Program-made: the position numbers and the translations under genes
NCBI GenBank assembly: GCA_905201305.1
Contig: CAJKNS010000057.1
Span: 1 to 11,758 of the forward strand
Direction: 5' to 3'
From: an uncultured Eubacteriales bacterium
Lineage (GTDB): Bacteria; Bacillota; Clostridia; Oscillospirales; Oscillospiraceae
Length of the DNA stretch: 11,758 bases
Notes under the pieces: generated by a model
Database searches by the model: none
Told to the model about the DNA's origin: nothing
What the model saw: only the letters and a program-made list of their open reading frames with translations
Part shown: positions 6,420-11,758 of the stretch, piece after piece
How the letters are laid out: every line of letters begins with the position of its first letter
Numbering within the stretch: position 1 is the first letter of the stretch

Positions 6420-6629
6420 TAGAACCCATTCGGCACTTCGACTTCGGCGGACACGGTTCCTTTGCTCCCCTGTCCGCGCCGCAGCCCCTTGAAATACACA
6501 AAGTATTCCTTCGGGTCTTTGGCTTGACAGGAAAGCAAAATCTCCCGTCTCCGCTCTCGCCGAAGCGCGCTCATGGCTTCCTGAACGCTCTATTTTACCT
6601 GAACTCGGAGGTCCCTGGGACTTCTATTA
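6417..6629. repeat. 213-bp element with inverted termini (possible interspersed repeat)
   Basis: The left end TAATAGAA-CCC (6417-6427) and right end GGG-AC-TTCTATTA (6617-6629) are inverted copies apart from a 2-base bulge; the left end overlaps the flavoenzyme stop codon. Inside are further dyads, GCGGACA/TGTCCGC (6447-6453/6471-6477) and AATAC/GTATT (6493-6497/6503-6507). Read on the minus strand, 6416-6589 is an open frame of 57 codons containing DPKEYFVYFKGLRRG near its middle; an internal ATG lies at 6574 but has only a poorly spaced ribosome site. From memory, very similar short peptides are annotated as hypothetical proteins in many gut Clostridia, which suggests a dispersed non-coding repeat or MITE-like element rather than a gene. 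Only one copy is present here, so repetition cannot be shown from this window. Confidence 0.45.
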
Positions 6630-6642
6630 GATAGTTATATTG

Positions 6643-6680
6643 AAAGAGGACGTACTGCGATTTGCAATACGTCCTCTTTT
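6643..6680 (+). terminator. Rho-independent terminator after the flavoenzyme gene
   Basis: AAAGAGGACGTA (6643-6654) pairs over all 12 bases with TACGTCCTCTTT (6668-6679). The 13-base loop can form an inner TGC/GCA pair, and the run ends CTCTTTTC. It lies about 220 bases past the flavoenzyme stop, beyond the 213-bp element, so that element is probably transcribed as the 3' end of the flavoenzyme mRNA. Confidence 0.8.
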
Positions 6681-6730
6681 CATGCTGTCGCCGGAGATGG
6701 CTCATTTATTTGGACCCCATCAAGTTCTGT

Positions 6731-6745
6731 TTGCAAGCGCTTTCT
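6731..6745. promoter_or_regulatory. Possible cre (CcpA/LacI-family) site
   Basis: TTGCAAGCGCTTTCT fits every fixed position of the degenerate Gram-positive cre consensus WTGNAANCGNWNNCW and has a palindromic AAGCGCTT core. It is centred about 60 bases upstream of the -10 box of the sulfatase-like gene. LacI-family regulators other than CcpA bind similar cores. The consensus is loose, so a chance match is possible. Confidence 0.35.
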
Positions 6746-6794
6746 TGTTGTCTCGAAACAAAGAGAATTCCGCCTACCAATCCACGCAAAACTG

Positions 6795-6803
6795 TGCTAT
6801 AAT
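6795..6803 (+). promoter_or_regulatory. Extended -10 promoter of the sulfatase-like gene
   Basis: TGC-TATAAT: a perfect -10 hexamer (6798-6803) with the TG dinucleotide one base upstream. The position 17 bases further upstream (TACCAA, 6775-6780) is a poor -35, so the extended -10 or an activator must compensate. Transcription would start near 6810, giving a leader of about 80 bases that contains the 6829-6861 hairpin. Confidence 0.6.
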
Positions 6804-6828
6804 ACCACCGTAATTTTGCACTTCATAA

Positions 6829-6861
6829 GGTCTGATTCCAATCAAAGCTTAGAATCAGACC
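6829..6861 (+). promoter_or_regulatory. Perfect leader hairpin in the 5' UTR
   Basis: GGTCTGATTC (6829-6838) and GAATCAGACC (6852-6861) are exact inverted copies with a 13-base loop. The hairpin lies between the predicted transcription start (about 6810) and the ATG (6891). No T run follows, so it is not an intrinsic terminator. It could be an mRNA-stabilising hairpin, a protein-binding RNA site, or a DNA operator placed downstream of the start. Confidence 0.45.
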
Positions 6862-6890
6862 ATCGTATCAAACAAAGCATGGTGAGATCT

Positions 6891-8579
6891 ATGAAAGAAG
6901 AAAACATCGAAGCAAAGGGCAGATGGCAGAGAAGCCGGCTGGTTCCCGGTCTAACCCTGTCGCTGGCGCTGAGCTTTCTTTTGGGGCTGTATGCGCCGCT
7001 GGAGCTGTATTTTACCAACATCACCGAATTCCAGTTCGATTTCTGGGCGCTGCTTCCTCCGCTGCTGGGGCTGTTTGGCATTCTGTTTGCGGCATGCATC
7101 CTGGGCTTTGGGCTGTGCAATCTGATTCACAGGAAGCTGTATGACCTGGCGCTGCTGGTTGGCGGCATGGGTTATGTGATCGCCTATGTCCACGGCATGT
7201 TTCTGGTGGGCAGTTTGCCGCCTCTGGACGGCACGGATTTCAGCTGGTCCGATTACAATAAAGAGACGGTCATTTCCCTGATCGTATGCGCGGTGATTGC
7301 AGCGTTGTTTGTTCTGCTGACCCGGTTTTTGCATTGGAAGAACATGAGGAAGGTCATCACCGGCATTTCCCTGTTCTTCACGGCAATTCTTGCGGTCACG
7401 GTGGTCACCGTTGGCATCACCAACGACGGCTTTCAGAAAAAGCCCCTGATGGCAGTGACCAAAAACGCGGAATTTGAGATGTCCAGCGACAAAAACATGG
7501 TGATTTTCCTGATGGATGCAGTGGATTCCAAGGCGCTTCGGCAGCTCATGGAGGGCGATGATCCGGAATACGCCCAGACGCTGGAGGATTTCACCTATTA
7601 TCCCAACACCGTGGGCGCCTATTCCTTCACGGAGCACTCCATTCCCTATATTCTCACCGGACAGTGGTTTGAAAACAAGGAGCCGTTTTCGGATTACACC
7701 GCCCGGGCAATGGCAGCCTCTCCCCTGCTCCAAACCCTCAAAGCGGAAGATTATCGCATCGGCATGTATGAGGAGGACCTCCGCTGCACCGAGGAACAGG
7801 CGCTGGAATTTGAGAATGTGGAAAAAACCACCCTGCGGTTCACCAGCTTCCCTGCCATTGCAAAGGAGGAATTGAAGCTGGTCTGGTTCAAATATGCCCC
7901 CTATCTCCTGAAGCGGCTGGTCCACGTGGACATGAACCGGTTTTCCATGATCGTGGAGCCCAACAGCGATTCGCAGCTGTTTCATTATGTCAACTGGGAT
8001 TTCTATCCCGATGCCAAGGACGCCCAAATTACCACGGTATCGGACAAGGTGTTTAAGTTCATCCACATTGAGGGCGCACATGTGCCCCTGCGGTACGACA
8101 AGGATGTGAACATCATCGGCTCCGACAAGGGCACCTATGACCAGAACGTCCAGGCGTCCATGACCATTCTGAAGCAATATCTGGACGATCTCAAGGCAGC
8201 CGGGGTTTATGACAACACCGCCATTGTGGTAATGGCAGACCACGGCTACTGGACCTATTGGGACGACAAGCTGCTGGGTCGCTCCAATCCCCTGCTGGCA
8301 GTGAAGGGCATCGGAGAACAGCACGAAATGTCCATTTCCGAAGCGCCAATCTCCTATGAGGATCTTCAGGAATGCTATGCCCGGCTGCTGGACGGAAAAT
8401 CCTCCGATCAGGTGTTCGATGCCAAGGAGGGCGATCAGCGGATTCGCCGGTATCTGTCCTATAATTATCTGGAGGAGGGGCACATTGTGGAATATGAGCA
8501 GAAGGGCTATGCCACCGATCTTTCCACCATGATTCCCACCGGACGGGTATTTGATGCAGCAGCCAATGGAGGAACATAA
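6891..8579 (+). CDS. Membrane-anchored sulfatase/phosphotransferase-fold protein (LTA synthase-like layout)
   Basis: A 562-residue protein with about five transmembrane segments (roughly 17-40, 53-78, 84-107, 125-146 and 154-176) and an extracellular alkaline-phosphatase-superfamily domain from about 200. Landmarks are NMVIFLMDAVDSK (202-214; Asp209 a likely metal ligand), AYSFTEHSIPYILTG (243-257; Thr247 or Ser250 the likely nucleophile), HIEGAHVPL (392-400) and VMADHGYW (447-454; Asp450 and His451 likely metal ligands). Lipoteichoic acid synthases, phosphoethanolamine transferases and polysaccharide phosphotransferases share this layout; which one applies cannot be decided. ATG 6891 is preferred, weakly, over an in-frame ATG at 6879 because GGTGAG lies just before it; the frame also stays open upstream into the leader hairpin. 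It converges on the polysaccharide operon, so it may decorate surface glycan with a phospho-group, which is inference. Confidence 0.85.
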   Translation: MKEENIEAKGRWQRSRLVPGLTLSLALSFLLGLYAPLELYFTNITEFQFDFWALLPPLLGLFGILFAACILGFGLCNLIHRKLYDLALLVGGMGYVIAYVHGMFLVGSLPPLDGTDFSWSDYNKETVISLIVCAVIAALFVLLTRFLHWKNMRKVITGISLFFTAILAVTVVTVGITNDGFQKKPLMAVTKNAEFEMSSDKNMVIFLMDAVDSKALRQLMEGDDPEYAQTLEDFTYYPNTVGAYSFTEHSIPYILTGQWFENKEPFSDYTARAMAASPLLQTLKAEDYRIGMYEEDLRCTEEQALEFENVEKTTLRFTSFPAIAKEELKLVWFKYAPYLLKRLVHVDMNRFSMIVEPNSDSQLFHYVNWDFYPDAKDAQITTVSDKVFKFIHIEGAHVPLRYDKDVNIIGSDKGTYDQNVQASMTILKQYLDDLKAAGVYDNTAIVVMADHGYWTYWDDKLLGRSNPLLAVKGIGEQHEMSISEAPISYEDLQECYARLLDGKSSDQVFDAKEGDQRIRRYLSYNYLEEGHIVEYEQKGYATDLSTMIPTGRVFDAAANGGT

Positions 8580-8604
8580 CGCCGCCCCCAAAATATACAA
8601 AACG

Positions 8605-8644
8605 ATCCCCTCAACGCCGGAAATCCGGTATTGAGGGGATTTTT
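8605..8644. terminator. Bidirectional terminator between convergent genes
   Basis: ATCCCCTCAA (8605-8614) pairs exactly with TTGAGGGGAT (8631-8640), with an inner CCGG/CCGG pair (8617-8620/8625-8628). Five T follow in the plus direction. In the minus direction the stem is followed by CGTTTTG, a weaker tract. It sits between the stop of the sulfatase-like gene (8579) and that of the nucleotidyltransferase-like gene (8676) and can serve both. Confidence 0.85.
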
Positions 8645-8675
8645 GTACGCATGAAATGACAGGCGTATGCGCGCC

Positions 8676-9833
8676 CTACAGCCCAATTCGGCGCATAAAC
8701 CCGTCGTAGCGCTCCACGCTGGTTTTATCCGTCCGGGTGACCTGCTTCATCTGCCGCAGGCGATTTGGAATCAGGGACAGGTTGGAAAACAGGCGCACGC
8801 TCCACGCAAGGGGCAGCAGCCAATGGCGATTTTCCAAAAAGGTATAGCGCGATTCAATTTCGTCCGCCGGAGGAAACAGCATGGTTCGAACCACACGTCC
8901 CGCTTCCTTTTCCTTGCGCAGCTCCATCACCGAATGGTCCCGGGAATGCCCGAACAAATCGGAATCCAGCGTATAGGAAAGGAGCTGCTCCAGCCCTTCA
9001 TAGTCCGGCTCCGGCAGCGGACACTGGGTTTCCACCCCGAACCAAAGGCGGCAGGCGTTCATCACCGTGTGAAAAAAGGTCGTCAGACCGAGACTTGAGA
9101 ATTCCTCTATAATCCCCTGCCAGTTGAAGCCGGAATCTTCGTGCTTCACATACAGGGCAACATCCAAATACATCCGCATGCCTGAGCCGCCGCCATAAAG
9201 GTGCTTCGCCAGGTGGCAGATGGTATAAATCAAGTGAAAATCATCCGCAGGACGATACCGGAGCCCCTCGTCCGCCACGGCATGCGCCCATGCGCCGTCA
9301 AAATAAGCCTGTAAATCCGCGCGTCCGTCCAGATTGCCATCCATGAGATTGGTATGGATTTCATAGTATTCCGCGTCCTTGAAATAGGAATAGCTCGGCT
9401 CCCAGTCCTGCTTCACCGTATAGCCCAGAGACAGCATCAGCTCATGCGCCGCTTTTCTGTCCGCCGGATGGATCAGCAGGTCGATATCCCCGAAGGTGCG
9501 CAGCTCCGGAACGGGATACAGCCTGCGAAGATAATAGCCCTTCACTGGCATATGGGCAATGCCATGCGCCGAAAGCGCCTTGGACAGCGTCTCAAACGCC
9601 ACGCAGCGGTTGAGATTCGCGGCAACGGTGCCATAGAATATTCCATCCAGCGATTGGCAGACATCGCTGCGCGCAAACAGCTTCCATTGTTTATTTTCAT
9701 ATGCCAGCACCGGCAGCAGATTCTGCTTTGCTGCCATGCGGCACAGCGCTGGGGCATTCCAGTCTTCATCCGGCTCCGGCGGCACAGCCTGCACGAAGCT
9801 CCGAAGCAGCAGGAGGAATTGTTTCTCTGTCAT
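8676..9833 (-). CDS. Nucleotidyltransferase-fold family protein (NTP_transf_5-like)
   Basis: A 385-residue protein resembling the uncharacterised nucleotidyltransferase family often found in capsule, O-antigen and exopolysaccharide clusters (Pfam PF14907 type). The core motif is MPVKGYYLRRLYP (95-107), then LRTFGDIDLLIHPAD (111-125), where Asp116 and Asp118 form the metal-binding D-X-D of the polymerase-beta-like fold, and EIH at 158-160 supplies a further acidic residue. The family's reaction is not established; transfer of a nucleotide or phospho-sugar group during glycan assembly is plausible. No signal peptide or membrane segment. Two ATGs are available, 9839 and 9833; GGAAGG at 9843-9848 is 3 bases from the first and 9 from the second, so 9833 is preferred. 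Last gene of the minus-strand operon, 54 bases after the glycosyltransferase. Confidence 0.82.
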   Translation of the reverse strand: MTEKQFLLLLRSFVQAVPPEPDEDWNAPALCRMAAKQNLLPVLAYENKQWKLFARSDVCQSLDGIFYGTVAANLNRCVAFETLSKALSAHGIAHMPVKGYYLRRLYPVPELRTFGDIDLLIHPADRKAAHELMLSLGYTVKQDWEPSYSYFKDAEYYEIHTNLMDGNLDGRADLQAYFDGAWAHAVADEGLRYRPADDFHLIYTICHLAKHLYGGGSGMRMYLDVALYVKHEDSGFNWQGIIEEFSSLGLTTFFHTVMNACRLWFGVETQCPLPEPDYEGLEQLLSYTLDSDLFGHSRDHSVMELRKEKEAGRVVRTMLFPPADEIESRYTFLENRHWLLPLAWSVRLFSNLSLIPNRLRQMKQVTRTDKTSVERYDGFMRRIGL

Positions 9834-9887
9834 AGTCATTTCCCTTCCGAGGCGGGTACCAGATCAATTACGGCAATCTCCGGCGGG

Positions 9888-10781
9888 TTATTGATGCGCG
9901 GAATGCACCAGCTTATTCCATCCCCGCTTTGCAAAGCGGAGCGCATGATCGCGCGTCTCGGCAGCGCCATACTGTACCGCATGCGCCCAAAGTGCCATAA
10001 CGGAACCGCCCTGCTCCATGGTGCGAAGATCGTCCACCTGTTTCCGGTATTGCGGCGTTTTGGTAAACCGGGTTCCCCAGTGCAGCAGGTCCGTTTTTAT
10101 GCCCACATCCTGCGCAAGCGCAATTCCCTTGGGCAAATTCAGCCGCATTTTTCCAAGATGCTCCCAATAGCATAGAATTCCCTGTAAATCGTGGGGAATT
10201 GGCTTGCAGCCGTTCAATGCCATGCTCAGCGCAACCAGCGGCTCATCCCCGGGCGTTGCAAATTTTCCTTTGAACCGGTATTCCCTATAATGCGGCACCA
10301 GCTTCTGCGCCGTCTCCAGCACAGCCCGGCAGCGCTCCGTTTTTCGCATATAATAGATGCCGCCGTGGAGTCCCACCACATAGGAAACCTTCTCCTGTAA
10401 CTCCCCCAGGTTTTTGTATTCAAACCAGCCGGTTGTATCGTCCAGCGGAAGAACGCGCCCAAAACAGGAAAAGTCGTCCGCATTCTGAAACAGCGTAAAC
10501 AGCCGGTTCAAATCGCCATAAGCAAGGCAGTCCGCATCGATAAATAGATTCACATCGTAGGGCAGCAGCGCAAACATCTCCAGCTTGTCCAGATAGTTGC
10601 GGTGCGCGTGCGAAAACAGACGTACTGTATCGAACTCCGCTGTATATTCATTTTCCTGGTCTGTCAGAATCGCAAACGGCAGCGGAGCTTTGGAAAAATA
10701 GCGGTAGGAGTGCAGGAGGTTCACTGCCATTTGGTAGTATTGCGTATCGCCGGTGGCGATGGTGATAAAGCCGTATGTCAT
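9888..10781 (-). CDS. Glycosyltransferase, GT-A fold with DAD motif
   Basis: A 297-residue putative cytoplasmic glycosyltransferase. It begins TYGFITIATGD, a GT-A-like first strand. D82-A-D84 in LFIDADCLAYGDL is the metal- and nucleotide-sugar-binding DXD motif, and further family-like features are GLHGGIYYM (137-145), TPGDEPLV (176-183) and LLHWGTRF (232-239). The layout is similar to family 8-type or distantly related transferases, but the family and sugar donor cannot be fixed from sequence alone. ATG 10781 is chosen because AGGTGGGG lies about 7 bases upstream; an alternative GTG at 10799 overlaps the upstream stop codon. It starts 14 bases after the exporter ATPase gene, so the two are surely co-transcribed. 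Confidence 0.86.
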   Translation of the reverse strand: MTYGFITIATGDTQYYQMAVNLLHSYRYFSKAPLPFAILTDQENEYTAEFDTVRLFSHAHRNYLDKLEMFALLPYDVNLFIDADCLAYGDLNRLFTLFQNADDFSCFGRVLPLDDTTGWFEYKNLGELQEKVSYVVGLHGGIYYMRKTERCRAVLETAQKLVPHYREYRFKGKFATPGDEPLVALSMALNGCKPIPHDLQGILCYWEHLGKMRLNLPKGIALAQDVGIKTDLLHWGTRFTKTPQYRKQVDDLRTMEQGGSVMALWAHAVQYGAAETRDHALRFAKRGWNKLVHSAHQ

Positions 10782-10795
10782 AACTGCCCCACCTA

Positions 10796-11758
10796 TCACT
10801 GTAATATCTCTGGACTATTCAACTGAACGCTTCCCCAATGTGCATAGTCCCAGTCAATATCCGGCTTTTCAGCATTCATTTTTCTGAATCCAAGCCCCGT
10901 CACCCAGTCCATATTCTGGCATGTTCCAAATTCATTTCTGGAAAAGAGCACAAAGTTTGAAGCATAGTCTCCGGGCATCAAATTACTGATGTCATATTTC
11001 AGGGCAAAACTTTGCACCTCAGAACGATCGCTGACAGGCAGCTCTTTCAAAATCGTTGTTCCCACAATTGTTCCCGCCAATGTTTTAATTTCCACGCGAA
11101 ATCCAACATTATCCAGTTTCTTTTTGCATTTTATGTTTAATTTGATAATGAAATTATCATCAATAAAATCACAGGATCTACAACGATTGCCCTGGGAATT
11201 GCAATATTCCGCAGACACTATGCGAATGCTATCACTCACAAGCCAACTGGGACGTTCGTAAGCAGAATAATCCATGAATGGAGCATTATCGGATTTCACA
11301 TCCTCATAGATCTCAATCGCCTTCTCCACATCGCCATCAAAGATGAGCTTTCCGTGGTCCAGCACGATGCATCTGGTGCACAGCTGACGGATGGTATTCA
11401 TATTATGGCTGACATAGAGCACGGTGCGCCCCTCAGCGCCCGCGGCATCGCCCATTTTTCCCAAACACTTCTGCTGGAACTTCATGTCGCCCACCGCCAG
11501 GACCTCGTCCATGACCATGATCTCGCTATCCAGATGCGCCGCAACCGCGAACGCCAGCTTCACGTACATGCCGCTGGAATAGCGCTTGACCGGGGTATCG
11601 ATGAACTTTTCCATCTCCGCAAACTCCACGATCTGGTCAAATTTGCGGCTGATCTCCGCCTTGGTCATGCCAAGGATTGCGCCGTTCATGTAGACATTCT
11701 CCCTGCCCGTGAGCTCCGGATGGAAGCCCGTGCCCACCTCCAGCATGGAGGCAATGCG
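10796..11758 (-). CDS. Wzt-type ABC transporter ATPase for polysaccharide export (partial, N-terminus outside)
   Basis: The last 320 codons of an ABC ATPase; the Walker A part lies beyond the right edge, and an internal Met at 11746 is not the true start because the frame is open to 11758. Counting from the edge: LEVGTGFHPELTGREN (6-21), the altered signature YSSGMYVKLAFAVAAHLD (60-77), Walker B IMVMDEVLAVGD (80-91; Glu85 catalytic) and the H-loop VSHNM (116-120). These are typical of Wzt/TagH-type exporters that move O-antigen, teichoic acid or other glycans across the membrane with a permease, expected just upstream. Residues about 165-320 form a C-terminal domain like the carbohydrate-recognition domain of Wzt. 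The DNA for that domain is clearly AT-richer than the ATPase part. Known Wzt tails bind the modified chain end of the exported glycan. Confidence 0.93.
   Translation of the reverse strand, partial: RIASMLEVGTGFHPELTGRENVYMNGAILGMTKAEISRKFDQIVEFAEMEKFIDTPVKRYSSGMYVKLAFAVAAHLDSEIMVMDEVLAVGDMKFQQKCLGKMGDAAGAEGRTVLYVSHNMNTIRQLCTRCIVLDHGKLIFDGDVEKAIEIYEDVKSDNAPFMDYSAYERPSWLVSDSIRIVSAEYCNSQGNRCRSCDFIDDNFIIKLNIKCKKKLDNVGFRVEIKTLAGTIVGTTILKELPVSDRSEVQSFALKYDISNLMPGDYASNFVLFSRNEFGTCQNMDWVTGLGFRKMNAEKPDIDWDYAHWGSVQLNSPEILQ

Noticed and set aside
6951..8600. 549-codon open frame on the minus strand
   Set aside because: Antisense to the sulfatase-like gene, whose motifs and membrane segments are convincing; its translation is rich in unstructured His/Gln/Gly and shows no family motif.

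Overview
The window looks like chromosomal DNA of a gut-type anaerobic Firmicute, most likely an Oscillospirales-like Clostridium relative. This rests on strong AGGAGG-type ribosome sites, TTGACA/TATAAT promoters, moderately high GC, an nrdR gene, and oxygen-sensitive Fe-S flavoenzymes typical of anaerobes. No species can be named from the sequence. There is no rRNA, tRNA, CRISPR array or transposase gene.

Left part (1-2557, minus strand): the first residues of a secreted lipoprotein run off the left edge. To its right is nrdR, the ribonucleotide reductase repressor, with its own promoter and a terminator separating it from the lipoprotein gene. Further right is a two-gene unit, an S51-type peptidase followed by a membrane acyltransferase, joined by a 4-base stop/start overlap.

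Centre (2588-6680, plus strand): a textbook divergent promoter pair separates the peptidase unit from a redox cassette. The cassette holds an aldo/keto reductase with two C-terminal Fe-S cluster motifs, an HxlR-type regulator 35 bases later, and, behind a second promoter crowded with inverted repeats, a large Old Yellow Enzyme/dienoyl-CoA-reductase-like flavoenzyme. Together they suggest reduction of C=O and C=C bonds of an unknown small molecule, controlled by a possibly thiol-based regulator. After the flavoenzyme comes a 213-bp element with inverted termini that looks like an interspersed repeat, then a strong terminator.

Right part (6731-11758): a plus-strand gene for a five-helix membrane protein with an extracellular sulfatase/phosphotransferase-type domain has an extended -10 promoter, a possible cre site and a perfect 10-bp leader hairpin. 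It converges, across a shared terminator, on a minus-strand surface-polysaccharide operon entering from the right edge: a Wzt-type ABC exporter ATPase (truncated by the window), a glycosyltransferase and a nucleotidyltransferase-fold protein. The membrane transferase and perhaps the distant acyltransferase could decorate the exported glycan; that link is inference from proximity.

The best candidates for something undescribed are the aldo/keto reductase-HxlR-flavoenzyme cassette (unknown substrate, Trp at the usual catalytic Tyr position, dense promoter dyads), the 213-bp element, and the leader hairpin of the sulfatase-like gene.
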